The notes beneath the pieces are model-generated. The model was not told the origin of the DNA, did no database searches, and saw only the letters and a program-made list of their open reading frames with translations. The translations under genes and the position numbers were made by a program. This document shows, one piece after another, positions 37,024-45,620 of a DNA stretch of 46,727 nucleotides; position 1 is the stretch's first letter, and the number at the start of each line of letters is the position of its first letter. Source of the DNA: Mogibacterium sp. (GTDB taxonomy: Bacteria; Bacillota; Clostridia; Peptostreptococcales; Anaerovoracaceae); the NCBI GenBank assembly GCA_017405845.1, contig JAFQZQ010000032.1, positions 1 through 46,727 on the forward strand. Reading direction: 5' to 3'.

Positions 37024-38661
37024 GTGGTGCTTGCGGCGTATATTCTCCTGATATCGATCGTGTCGCTGCTGACCACCAGAGCGACCCCTGAGATATGGGG
37101 ATACTTCATGGTGGAAGACGGAGGCAACTATCCGATAACCCACTGGGAGAATGTGATAGGACGCTCGCGTTCGGCAGATATCAAGATCCCGCTCAGGACC
37201 ATTTCGAATAACCATGCGCTTCTGGTGCGGCGTTCCGAAGATAAATGGATGATAAAAGACCTCGGGTCGAGCAACGGCATCAAGGTGAACGGCTATAGGA
37301 TCGAACCGGAGAAGCGGTACGTGATAAGCCCGGGCGATCTCATTGAGATGGGTGGCACCAGATCTACCATAACCCCTCCGAGCGTTGAGGAGACGCGCAA
37401 CAACAAATTCATGCGCCGCCTCGACAAGGAACCTGTCGCTCCGTGGAAGATACTGCTTGCGATAACCATGTTCCAGCTGATGACGATAGTGCAGCTGGTG
37501 CTCAGCATGGGCACCGATATAACAGCAACGGCGCTCTTAAGCTTCGTGATTCTTTCGGTTGTGATGTGGACGTATGTAATGGTATTCAACGCGATGGGAA
37601 GGCGCGGCTTCGAGATGGAGATGATAGCGTTTTTCCTCTCCACGATCAATCTTGCGGTCACAGCCTCATCGGATCCGTCAGCTGTGCTGAAGGAGCTGTT
37701 CGCGATACTGCTTGGTCTTGCCCTCATGATATTCATGTGCGTATATATGCGCGATATCAGCAGGCTGCGTAAGATCAAACCTATACTGATCGGCCTGTCG
37801 GTCGTAGCTCTTCTGATCAACCTCATATTCGGTACTGCTAAATACGGAGCAACCAACTGGATCAAGATCGGAGAGAGCGGATCCATACAGCCATCCGAGA
37901 TAGTTAAGCTGGCGTTCATCGTGATAGGAGCCGGAACGCTCGAAGAGCTTTATGAAAAGAAAAACACCATAGTCTACGCTGCGTTCTCGCTGTTCTGCCT
38001 GGGTTGTCTGGCGCTGATGAGCGATTTCGGAACAGCGCTCATATTCTTCGCGACGTATCTGGTCGTTTCGTTCCTCAGGAGCGGCGATTTTTCGCGATTC
38101 ATCCTGACGGGCGTAGCTGCAGGTGCGATGGGACTGATCGTGCTTAAATTCAAACCGTATATCGCATCAAGATTCGATGCCTGGGGACATGTCTGGGAAG
38201 CTGAGTTTATGGATGACCTCGGCTACCAGCAGACACGTACCATGTCGTTCGGAGCGGGCGGCGGACTGCTCGGCCTCGGCGCGGGCAACGGATCGCTCAA
38301 ATATGTCGGAGCTTCGAACACCGACCTGGTATTCGGCTTCGTGATGGAGGAGTGGGGCTTCATAATAGCGGTACTTGCAGTGCTCTGCATAGCGACGCTT
38401 TCCATCTTCGCTGTTATGCACATAGTAGCGGGCAGATCGACGATCTATACCATACTCGCTTGCAGTGCGGCAACGATGTTCCTGGTGCAGACCATGCTGA
38501 ATATGTTTGGAGCCATCGACCTGTTCCCGCTGACAGGAGTCACATTCCCGTTCGTATCTACAGGCGGAACGAGTCTGATGACCTCATGGGCGATGCTGGC
38601 GTACTTTAAGGCCGCCGACATGCGGCGAAATGCGAGTCTGGCTGTCAGAATGGAGGAGTAA
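37024..38661 (+). CDS. FHA-domain / FtsW-RodA-SpoVE glycosyltransferase fusion
   Basis: SEDS-family peptidoglycan polymerase with an N-terminal phosphothreonine-binding FHA domain. After a first membrane helix comes the FHA domain (about 40-110: VIGRSRSADI, ISNNHA, KDLGSSNGIKVNG), then about ten helices of FtsW/RodA type ending with FPLTGVTFPFVSTGGTSLM. FHA domains read Ser/Thr-kinase phosphorylation, so polymerase activity is probably tuned by a PASTA-type kinase. The first conventional start is GTG 37024, but the frame stays open to 36913 and an ideal AGGAG sits 6 nt before an in-frame ATA at 36934. Starting there adds 30 residues and completes the first membrane helix. The transpeptidase gene follows after 2 bp, giving a matched polymerase/transpeptidase pair. 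Confidence 0.9.
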   Translation: MVLAAYILLISIVSLLTTRATPEIWGYFMVEDGGNYPITHWENVIGRSRSADIKIPLRTISNNHALLVRRSEDKWMIKDLGSSNGIKVNGYRIEPEKRYVISPGDLIEMGGTRSTITPPSVEETRNNKFMRRLDKEPVAPWKILLAITMFQLMTIVQLVLSMGTDITATALLSFVILSVVMWTYVMVFNAMGRRGFEMEMIAFFLSTINLAVTASSDPSAVLKELFAILLGLALMIFMCVYMRDISRLRKIKPILIGLSVVALLINLIFGTAKYGATNWIKIGESGSIQPSEIVKLAFIVIGAGTLEELYEKKNTIVYAAFSLFCLGCLALMSDFGTALIFFATYLVVSFLRSGDFSRFILTGVAAGAMGLIVLKFKPYIASRFDAWGHVWEAEFMDDLGYQQTRTMSFGAGGGLLGLGAGNGSLKYVGASNTDLVFGFVMEEWGFIIAVLAVLCIATLSIFAVMHIVAGRSTIYTILACSAATMFLVQTMLNMFGAIDLFPLTGVTFPFVSTGGTSLMTSWAMLAYFKAADMRRNASLAVRMEE

Positions 38662-38663
38662 CC

Positions 38664-40022
38664 ATGCGGAAACAAGAGAGAAGAGCGTGGATATGTCTCC
38701 TGCTGGTGATAGCGCTGCTTAGCGGAACCGGTCTTTTCGGTTACAGATTCGTTAAGCACGGAGGAGAGTGGGCCACATTCTACGGAAACACGCAGATATA
38801 TACAGATGGAGCCATCAACCGCGGCACAATTACAGACCGCTATGGAGAGGAACTGCTGAAGTGCACGCCGGACGGCTTTGAATATACAGGCGACTGGGAG
38901 ACCAGGGTTGCTACGGTGCATGCTGTGGGAGACCCGCAGGGAAATGTATCAGACGGAGCCATATCGATATTCAGGAGTCAGCTGATCGGCTACGACATAC
39001 TTAACGGTACATATGACACTACCGCAAACGGCAAGAAGATAGCGCTCACGATAGACGCAAACGCAAACCGTACGGCATACGAAGCGCTTGCCGGCAGGAC
39101 CGGCGCGGTAGGTGTATATAATTGGAAGACCGGTGAAGTTGTATGCATGGTAAGCACACCTACATTTGACCCTGCATACGAGCCGGAGGCAACAGCAGAC
39201 GATGACAGTTCATACTTCTTCAATAACTTTCTCGACGGCCTGCTGACACCGGGATCCACATTTAAGCTTGTAACTGCTGCTGCGGTCATAGACAACATGT
39301 CCGACAGAGACTCCTTCACGTACGAATGCGACGGAGTCAATCAGATCGGAGACGGTGATGACACCAAGCTGACCGACGTGACGGTACACGGAGAGGTCGG
39401 ATTCAGGGAGGCGCTTGCGCAGTCGTGCAACGGAGCATTCGGTGCTCTGACGCGCAAGGTAGGAGCCAAGACAATGAAGAAGTATGCCGAGAAAGCCGGT
39501 CTCACAAAACCTGTACAAATCGACGGCATAGAGACTGCGGCAGGCTCGTTCGACTTCCCTAAAGACGATAAGGTAAAGCTCAGCTGGGCGGGTATAGGCC
39601 AGGCTGACGACCTCGTGAACCCATGCGCAATGATGGTATACATGGGAGCAATCGCAAATGGCGGTGAGCCGGTGCAGCCGACTCTGATCAAGAGCGCCAC
39701 ATTCATAAAGGAGCTGGCCGGCGGGAAGAGCCTGGGCAGATACATCGACAGCGATACCGCAGCAGAGCTGAAGGATATGATGAAGAACAACGTCGTCGAA
39801 AACTACGGTGAGTGGAACTTCGAGGGCATGGACATGTACGCAAAATCCGGTACCGCTGAAACAGGCTCCTGGAACCCGGATGCGTGGTTCGTAGGATTCA
39901 CCGATGACGAAGATGCGCCTTACGCATTCGTTGTCTGGGTAAAGGAAGGCGGCTTCGGAGCTGAAGCTGCTGCTCCGATAGCGGCACGTGTAATACGCGC
40001 GCTCGGTTCATACGGGGAATAG
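38664..40022 (+). CDS. penicillin-binding protein, class B-like transpeptidase
   Basis: 452-residue DD-transpeptidase that cross-links peptidoglycan outside the membrane. An N-terminal signal anchor (about 9-27) is followed by a short dimerisation-type region (INRGTITDRYGEEL) and the penicillin-binding domain: catalytic S198 in GSTFK (S-x-x-K), S254-C-N (SxN) and K394-S-G-T (KTG equivalent). It is short, resembling PbpA of Actinobacteria and the SEDS-paired PBPs of Clostridia. The start ATG 38664 is preceded by GGAGG in the end of the FHA-FtsW gene, so the two are translationally coupled and probably form a complex for elongation, division or sporulation. Confidence 0.94.
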   Translation: MRKQERRAWICLLLVIALLSGTGLFGYRFVKHGGEWATFYGNTQIYTDGAINRGTITDRYGEELLKCTPDGFEYTGDWETRVATVHAVGDPQGNVSDGAISIFRSQLIGYDILNGTYDTTANGKKIALTIDANANRTAYEALAGRTGAVGVYNWKTGEVVCMVSTPTFDPAYEPEATADDDSSYFFNNFLDGLLTPGSTFKLVTAAAVIDNMSDRDSFTYECDGVNQIGDGDDTKLTDVTVHGEVGFREALAQSCNGAFGALTRKVGAKTMKKYAEKAGLTKPVQIDGIETAAGSFDFPKDDKVKLSWAGIGQADDLVNPCAMMVYMGAIANGGEPVQPTLIKSATFIKELAGGKSLGRYIDSDTAAELKDMMKNNVVENYGEWNFEGMDMYAKSGTAETGSWNPDAWFVGFTDDEDAPYAFVVWVKEGGFGAEAAAPIAARVIRALGSYGE

Positions 40023-40027
40023 CACAA

Positions 40028-40093
40028 ATCTTTTGTGGATACATACATCTGTCAACTTGTTTTTGCGATTGTTTTTGTTTACAACCACAAAAA
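40028..40093 (+). repeat. imperfect inverted repeat after the transpeptidase gene
   Basis: CTTTTGTGG (about 40030-40038) and CCACAAAAAG (about 40085-40094) flank T-rich sequence with a repeated GTTTTTG motif. It may end the pbp transcript, but no typical terminator is present. Confidence 0.4.
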
Positions 40094-40096
40094 GAG

Positions 40097-40125
40097 TTGA
40101 CATCGTATTCCCTTGTAATTATTAT
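40097..40125 (+). promoter_or_regulatory. promoter of the lysine-riboswitch transcript
   Basis: Consensus TTGACA (40097-40102), 17 bp, TATTAT (40120-40125). Predicted start near 40132. Confidence 0.85.
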
Positions 40126-40154
40126 CTATCATATCGACAAATGAATAACACCTG

Positions 40155-40320
40155 ACCCGATAGAGGTTGCGGAGATCAAGAGTAACGGTCACATAAGCGT
40201 AAGGGAGGCGCGGCCGTGAAAGGGTGATCCGCCGAAGCTTACCGGTATCCCGAAGTCGGTTTGCTGGGACGGTGCAATAAGATGTACCGGACTGTCACGC
40301 AAGTGGAGCGCTATCATGGT
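40155..40320 (+). ncRNA. lysine riboswitch (L-box)
   Basis: The conserved L-box blocks occur in order: GATAGAGGTTGCGG (P1/P2 start), AGTAACG, AGGGAGGCG, GAAAGGGTGAT, GCCGAAG, CTGGGAC, GGACTGTCAC and TGGAGCGCTATC closing P1. The 3' part (GGTAGGCGGTAA) can pair either within an antiterminator (with GTTACC at 40342-40347) or leave the terminator at 40349-40392 free. Lysine binding should favour termination. This fills the gap between the pbp and transporter genes. Confidence 0.95.
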
Positions 40321-40348
40321 AGGCGGTAAATAAATATGCAAGTTACCT

Positions 40349-40392
40349 GATCCATGGCAGTTTCGTTTCAAGCGTTATTCATGGATCTTTTT
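40349..40392 (+). terminator. lysine-riboswitch expression-platform terminator
   Basis: GATCCATG (40349-40356) pairs with CATGGATC (40380-40387), followed by TTTTT. It lies 22 bp before the transporter start. Confidence 0.88.
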
Positions 40393-40414
40393 AATTATAT
40401 GGAGGAATTATTTT

Positions 40415-41992
40415 ATGGACACACCTGCTCTTTACGCAACTGCATGGGCGGTTCTGCCGCCACTTATTGCTATCGTACTGGCGCTGATCACGAAAGAGGT
40501 TTACAGCTCGCTCTTCCTGGGCGTACTCACCGGAGCCATTCTTTACGCCGGCGCTGATTTCGACGGCATTCTGAATCACCTGCTTTACGAGGAAGTCGGT
40601 GATAATAAATTCGGTATCATAAGTGCTCTTTCGGATACCTGGAATGTCGGTATACTGATATTCCTGGTAATACTCGGAATCATTGTAGCTCTGATGAACC
40701 TCTCCGGTGGCTCCAAGGCTTTCGGAATGTGGGCTCTTAAAAGAGTTAAGTCTCGTGTAGCTGCTGAGATAGCTACTGTTATACTTGGAATCGTTATCTT
40801 CGTAGATGACTATTTCAACTGCCTTACTGTAGGCTCTGTAATGAAGCCTGTAACAGACAACTTCAGAGTTTCAAGGGCTAAGCTCGCATATATCATCGAT
40901 GCAACAGCAGCACCTGTGTGCATCATCGCTCCTGTTTCCTCATGGGCGGCAGCAGTTTCGAGTTTCGCCGGTGAAGGAGAGGGTATCTCGCTGTTCATCA
41001 GATGCATCCCTTACAACTTCTATGCGTTATTCACTCTCGTAATGATGTTCGCAATCATTCTCATGAGGTTCGACTATGCCGGTATGGTAAACTTCGAAAG
41101 AAACGCCATAGAGAACGGCGATCTCTTTACCGTACAGGACGCCAACGCTCAGATGGCGGACGCCGCTGATGAAGGAAGTGACAAAGGAAACGTGCTGGAC
41201 CTCGTATTCCCTGTAATAGTTCTCGTGGTAAGCTGCGTTGTCGGAATGATCTACACCGGCGGCTTCTTTGATGGCGCGGGATTTGTTACAGCTTTCTCTG
41301 ATTCTGATGCTTCCATAGGTCTGTCGATGGGCGCTCTCGTAGCACTGGTAATCATTATCGCTTACTATACGATCAGACGCACCATTAGCTTCAATCAGTG
41401 CATGAGCTGTGTTCCTGAAGGCATGAAAGCAATGGCTTCCCCAATCCTCGTACTGACACTGGCGTGGACACTCAAATCCATGACAGACAGTCTCGGACTT
41501 GCGGATTTCGTAAGCGGACTCGTTGAGGGAATGAGCGGAGCAGCAGTAGGCATCATCCCTGCGGCACTCTTTGTGATCGCATGCGTACTGGCGTTCGCGT
41601 CCGGCACTTCATGGGGAACTTTCGGAATCCTGATCCCGCTCGGACTCGCTATCACTAAATCGCATCCTGAGCTTGCTACACCTATCATCGCAGCGTGTAT
41701 GGCAGGAGCCGTATACGGCGACCACTGCTCACCGATCTCGGATACAACGATCATGGCATCCGCAGGAGCTAACTGCAATCACGTTTCGCACGTATCTACA
41801 CAGCTTCCATACGCGACAACGGTTGCTGTTGTTTCTGCAATATCCTATGTGATTGCAGGCTACGTAAGCAGTCCGGTAATTCCACTGGTAGTCGGAGTTG
41901 TACTGCTCCTCGGTACACTCTTCTTCCTCAGAGGAAGAGAGGGTTCCTACAGAGTACCTGACTCGGCAAACTTCAACCGTGAAGCTGAATAA
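40415..41992 (+). CDS. NhaC-family transporter, predicted lysine carrier
   Basis: 525-residue membrane protein of the NhaC Na+/H+ antiporter superfamily, about twelve helices. Typical blocks are FVDDYFNCLTVGSVMKPVTD, CIIAPVSSWAAAVSS and MAGAVYGDHCSPISDTTIMAS. Members of this family that sit behind a lysine riboswitch have been predicted from comparative genomics to be lysine transporters (LysW), and the riboswitch here is strong evidence for that role over simple Na+/H+ exchange. GGAGG lies 7-8 nt before ATG 40415. Monocistronic. Direction is most simply uptake, since lysine would switch the gene off. Confidence 0.9.
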   Translation: MDTPALYATAWAVLPPLIAIVLALITKEVYSSLFLGVLTGAILYAGADFDGILNHLLYEEVGDNKFGIISALSDTWNVGILIFLVILGIIVALMNLSGGSKAFGMWALKRVKSRVAAEIATVILGIVIFVDDYFNCLTVGSVMKPVTDNFRVSRAKLAYIIDATAAPVCIIAPVSSWAAAVSSFAGEGEGISLFIRCIPYNFYALFTLVMMFAIILMRFDYAGMVNFERNAIENGDLFTVQDANAQMADAADEGSDKGNVLDLVFPVIVLVVSCVVGMIYTGGFFDGAGFVTAFSDSDASIGLSMGALVALVIIIAYYTIRRTISFNQCMSCVPEGMKAMASPILVLTLAWTLKSMTDSLGLADFVSGLVEGMSGAAVGIIPAALFVIACVLAFASGTSWGTFGILIPLGLAITKSHPELATPIIAACMAGAVYGDHCSPISDTTIMASAGANCNHVSHVSTQLPYATTVAVVSAISYVIAGYVSSPVIPLVVGVVLLLGTLFFLRGREGSYRVPDSANFNREAE

Positions 41993-42030
41993 ACCGCACT
42001 TATATGCGGTCAATATGAAATAAGAAGAAA

Positions 42031-42067
42031 ACACGGCCCGGCAATATAATGGCGGGCCGTGTTTTTT
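42031..42067 (+). terminator. intrinsic terminator of the lysine transporter gene
   Basis: ACACGGCCCG (42031-42040) pairs with CGGGCCGTGT (42053-42062), followed by TTTTT. A TATAAT box for the next gene is at 42083-42088. Confidence 0.92.
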
Positions 42068-42135
42068 AGTTTGCTCAAGTAGTATAATCAGTCTGAAAAT
42101 AGGGTGACCTACGAACGCACAGAAAGGATTTAGAG

Positions 42136-42942
42136 ATGAATTTCACTTCAAGCGAAATGGACTTTGTGAAAGAGAATGAAGCCTACAGGCCGGTTCCTGA
42201 AAGTGATAAACGGCATCTCGAGTCCGCAGATGCCTTTGATGCGGAACTTGATAAGATGCGGGGCGCGGCTTCAGCGGGCGCTATGCCTGACATGCGGCAC
42301 TGCATAATAAAGGGGATCGATCTCGCCGGCCGTGATCTTACCGGCATAGACTTCAGGCGTGCGACTTTCGACGGCTGCAACCTGCATGAAACGGATTTCA
42401 GCGGTTCGCAGATGGACAATGTTGCCTTCTATAATAATGATCTCACGGGAATGAAGCTTTGCGGGTGCAAGGCGCGCGGATGTAGCTTCCGCTTTCAGGA
42501 CATGACAGGCATAGATCTGAGGGGGGCAAATATATATTCCTCCGTGCTTGAGGACGCGCTCAATCAGGACAAGGTAATAATCGATGACGACACACAGTGG
42601 TATAAGATGCGCTGCCCTGAAGAGGGCGAAGCTTTCATCGCTTGGAAGTGCTGTACTGATCTGCGAGTTGTGATGATGCTGGTACCGAGAGATGCTCACC
42701 GCTGCATGGCTACCATGGAGACGGGCAGAGTATCGAAGGTGAAGGTCCTTAAGATTACGAGCATCGATGAAACGGAGAATTATACATGGGCGCAGTCTAC
42801 TGTCGATCCGGACTTCTACTACGAAGTGGGCAAGTGGCTCGAACCTGCCAACGGGTTCCAGATGGACCGCTGGAAGGACAGCTCGCCGGGCATACACTTC
42901 TTCCTGGACCGTCAGCAGTGTGTTGACTATCAGTCGAAGTAA
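42136..42942 (+). CDS. pentapeptide-repeat protein
   Basis: 268 residues. About residues 55-135 hold pentapeptide repeats of the A(D/N)LxX kind (GIDLAGRDLTGIDFRRATFDGCNLHETDFSGSQ and following), which fold as a right-handed quadrilateral beta-helix. The last 110 residues (from about QWYKMRCPEEGEAFIAWKCC) form a compact domain like the DUF5758 region found after pentapeptide repeats; it is rich in Cys, Trp and charged residues. No signal peptide, so cytosolic. The function is unknown; fluoroquinolone-protection proteins share the fold but usually have longer uninterrupted repeats. The start has AGAAAGGA upstream, and its own terminator follows. Confidence 0.82.
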   Translation: MNFTSSEMDFVKENEAYRPVPESDKRHLESADAFDAELDKMRGAASAGAMPDMRHCIIKGIDLAGRDLTGIDFRRATFDGCNLHETDFSGSQMDNVAFYNNDLTGMKLCGCKARGCSFRFQDMTGIDLRGANIYSSVLEDALNQDKVIIDDDTQWYKMRCPEEGEAFIAWKCCTDLRVVMMLVPRDAHRCMATMETGRVSKVKVLKITSIDETENYTWAQSTVDPDFYYEVGKWLEPANGFQMDRWKDSSPGIHFFLDRQQCVDYQSK

Positions 42943-42955
42943 AACAACGTATTAT

Positions 42956-42986
42956 GGAGCAAGGTTACAGTCCTTGCTCCTTTTTT
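42956..42986 (+). terminator. intrinsic terminator of the pentapeptide-repeat gene
   Basis: GGAGCAAGG (42956-42964) pairs with CCTTGCTCC (42972-42980), followed by six T residues. Confidence 0.93.
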
Positions 42987-43021
42987 GTACACGATGCGAT
43001 GCAGTTGTGCGCAAAGCGTCA

Positions 43022-43050
43022 TTGAAGTCACAATTACACCGATGTATAAT
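43022..43050 (+). promoter_or_regulatory. promoter of iorAB
   Basis: TTGAAG (43022-43027), 17 bp, TATAAT (43045-43050). The predicted 126-nt leader contains two small hairpins: TTCTAT/ATAGAA near 43073-43092 and AGCGC/GCGCT near 43134-43150. No known riboswitch is recognised in it. Confidence 0.75.
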
Positions 43051-43182
43051 AATTAAGACAATTATTACTTTTCTTCTATTTAATTAGATAGAAGTTAATG
43101 ATGGCGTAAGGGCATATAATTATCAATAACGGGAGCGCTGCACAGGCGCTGCCGATTTAATGTAAAAGGGAGGAAATGCTTT

Positions 43183-44961
43183 ATGAAAGTTATCATGTCC
43201 GGTAACGAAGCAACCGCTCGCGGAGCTTGGGAAGGCGGCGCGAGATTCGCTTCGGCATATCCGGGAACACCGAGCACGGAGATTCTCGAGAACATGCCTC
43301 AGTACGGAAAAGACGTATACTCTGAGTGGGCTCCTAACGAAAAGGTGGCCACAGAGGCAGCAATCGGAGCATCCATCGCAGGTGTCAGATCGTTCTGCGC
43401 TATGAAGCACGTTGGTATGAACGTAGCTGCAGACCCTATCTTCACATTCGCTTACACCGGAGTAACCGGCGGATTCGTAATGGTAGTAGCAGATGATCCG
43501 GGTCAGCACAGCTCGCAGAATGAGCAGGACAACAGAAACACAGCAAAGTCGGCAAGGCTTCTTATGCTGGAGCCATCTGACTCACAGGAGTCAAAGGACT
43601 TCATGAAGAAGGCTTTCGCTCTTTCGGAAAGATTCGACATGCCGGTACTCTTCCACGTCACAACCAGAACATGCCACTCAAAGGGCCTTGTAGAACTGGG
43701 TGATAGAGAAGAAGCAGATGTTCCTGATTATGAACCAAAGATCAGAAAGTACGTTACAGCTCCTGCAAATGCCAAGGTGCTCAGAGCAACACTCGAAGAC
43801 AGGATCGCAGCAGCAAAGGCATTCTCGAACGACTGCGAGTTCAACAGAGTCGAGATGCACGACACAAAGATCGGTGTCATCACATCCGGAATTTCGTATC
43901 AGTACGCAAGAGAGACATTTGAGGACAACGCTTCCTATCTGAAGCTGGGACTCACATTCCCTATGCCTGATGATCTGATCAAGGACTTCTGCTCCAAGGT
44001 AGACAAAGTCTATATCGTAGAAGAGATGGATCCGTACATCGAAGAGCACGTAAAGATGCTCGGCATCGAGTGCACAGGCAAGGATGTAATTCCTAAGTTC
44101 GATGAGCTCAACACAGATATCGTCAGAAAGGCATTCCTCGGCGTTGAGCCTGAGACATATACAACAGATATGAAGACTGTTGTAAGACCTCCTGCACTCT
44201 GCGCAGGCTGCCCTCACAGAGGACTGTTCTACGCTCTGTCCAAGAGAAAAGGCATCATGATCACAGGAGATATCGGATGCTACACACTCGGTATGGCTGC
44301 TCCTCTTAACGCACTGCACTCCTGCATCTGCATGGGCGCATCCATTTCGCAGGGCCACGGCGCATCGATCGCTCTCAAGGATGCCGGCAAGGATACAAAG
44401 GTAGTTTCCGTTATCGGTGACTCCACATTCTTCCACACCGGCGTCAACTCGCTGATGGATGCTGTATACAACAGCGGACACAACCTGTCCATCATCCTCG
44501 ACAACCGTATCACAGGAATGACCGGACATCAGCAGAACCCTGGTACAGGCTACACACTGATGGGCAAGGAAGCTCCTGAGGTAGATATCCCGGCACTCTG
44601 CAAGGCTATCGGCGTTAAGGACGAAAACATAATCACAGTCAACCCTAACCACCTCGACGAGGTCAACGAAGCTCTCAACACACTGCTGCCAAAGGACGAG
44701 CCATGCGTACTCATCACAAGATGGCCGTGCGTACTCAAGAAGTTCAGCCAGCAGGATATCGACGAGTTCCCGACACTGCACAAAACACAGTGCGTGATCG
44801 ATCAGGACAAGTGCAAAAACTGCAAGATGTGCGTCAAGACCGGATGCCCGGCTCTGATCAACACAAAGGAGAAGGTAGTCATCGACAAGACAAGCTGCAA
44901 CGGCTGCACAGTCTGCAAGCAGGTTTGCCCATTCAAGGCTATTGAGGAGGTGACAAGATAA
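43183..44961 (+). CDS. iorA: indolepyruvate:ferredoxin oxidoreductase, alpha subunit
   Basis: Large subunit of the enzyme that oxidatively decarboxylates aryl pyruvates (from Trp, Phe, Tyr) to aryl-acetyl-CoA while reducing ferredoxin, a step in anaerobic aromatic amino-acid fermentation. 592 residues: an N-terminal pyrimidine-binding domain (SAYPGTPSTEILE, AKHVG-like MKHVGMNVAADP), a TPP domain (GDIGCYTLG, GDSTFFHTG, DNRITGMTGHQQNPGTG) and a C-terminal 2x[4Fe-4S] ferredoxin (CKNCKMCVKTGCP, CNGCTVCKQVCP). AAGGGAGG precedes ATG 43183. Its stop overlaps the iorB start (TAATG), so stoichiometric translation is expected. Confidence 0.95.
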   Translation: MKVIMSGNEATARGAWEGGARFASAYPGTPSTEILENMPQYGKDVYSEWAPNEKVATEAAIGASIAGVRSFCAMKHVGMNVAADPIFTFAYTGVTGGFVMVVADDPGQHSSQNEQDNRNTAKSARLLMLEPSDSQESKDFMKKAFALSERFDMPVLFHVTTRTCHSKGLVELGDREEADVPDYEPKIRKYVTAPANAKVLRATLEDRIAAAKAFSNDCEFNRVEMHDTKIGVITSGISYQYARETFEDNASYLKLGLTFPMPDDLIKDFCSKVDKVYIVEEMDPYIEEHVKMLGIECTGKDVIPKFDELNTDIVRKAFLGVEPETYTTDMKTVVRPPALCAGCPHRGLFYALSKRKGIMITGDIGCYTLGMAAPLNALHSCICMGASISQGHGASIALKDAGKDTKVVSVIGDSTFFHTGVNSLMDAVYNSGHNLSIILDNRITGMTGHQQNPGTGYTLMGKEAPEVDIPALCKAIGVKDENIITVNPNHLDEVNEALNTLLPKDEPCVLITRWPCVLKKFSQQDIDEFPTLHKTQCVIDQDKCKNCKMCVKTGCPALINTKEKVVIDKTSCNGCTVCKQVCPFKAIEEVTR

Positions 44962-45533
44962 TGAGTGATGTAAGAAATATCCTCCTGGTAGGAGTAGGCG
45001 GACAGGGAACTATCCTGGCTAGTAAGATCCTGACAAGCGGCCTCATGAAGGCGGGCTATGACGTCAAGATGAGTGAGATCCACGGTATGTCGCAGAGAGG
45101 CGGCTCCGTATCCACACAGGTAAGATACGGCGAAAAGGTATACAGCCCTATCGTTGGTAAGGGATCCGCTGACGTTATCGTTGCATTTGAAGAGATGGAA
45201 GCTCTCAGATGGCTCGACCACCTCAAGATCGGCGGCAAGATGGTAATCAACGATTACCGCATCCAGCCTGTACCGGTCAACCTGGGCGTTGCAGAGTATC
45301 CTGAAGGAATCATCGACCACCTCAAGGAGAAGGTTGACGTACTTTCTTTCAAAGCTGCTGAGGTAGCAACAGAGCTCGGAAATCCTAAGGCAATGAACAT
45401 CGTACTGCTCGGTGCTCTCGTAAAGGCTATGGGCCTCGATGAGATCGACTGGGATGCAGAGATCGAAGCCAACGTAAAGGCTAAGTTCATCGACCTCAAC
45501 AAGAAGGCTTTCCATGCAGGCTACAATCTGTAG
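44961..45533 (+). CDS. iorB: indolepyruvate:ferredoxin oxidoreductase, beta subunit
   Basis: 190-residue gamma-domain (POR-gamma) subunit that pairs with IorA and helps bind coenzyme A. Typical motifs: ILLVGVGGQGTILASKIL near the N-terminus, SEIHGMSQRGGSVSTQVRYG, and the DVIVAFEEMEALRWLD block. The start codon overlaps the iorA stop by one base, and an SD (GAGG) is inside the iorA 3' end. A terminator at 45555-45584 ends the two-gene operon. Confidence 0.94.
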   Translation: MSDVRNILLVGVGGQGTILASKILTSGLMKAGYDVKMSEIHGMSQRGGSVSTQVRYGEKVYSPIVGKGSADVIVAFEEMEALRWLDHLKIGGKMVINDYRIQPVPVNLGVAEYPEGIIDHLKEKVDVLSFKAAEVATELGNPKAMNIVLLGALVKAMGLDEIDWDAEIEANVKAKFIDLNKKAFHAGYNL

Positions 45534-45554
45534 GATCCGCAAATAAGCGCAAAG

Positions 45555-45584
45555 ATACCCGCTCTTGCGAGGGCGGGTATTTTA
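45555..45584 (+). terminator. intrinsic terminator of iorAB
   Basis: ATACCCGC (45555-45562) pairs with GCGGGTAT (45573-45580), followed by TTTT. Confidence 0.88.
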
Positions 45585-45620
45585 GTGGTAGTATATAACG
45601 GATTTCGAAGGAGGACTCAA

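Noticed and set aside
43678..44781. 367-residue frame antisense to iorA
   Set aside because: Shadow of a highly biased gene; no RBS and no domains.
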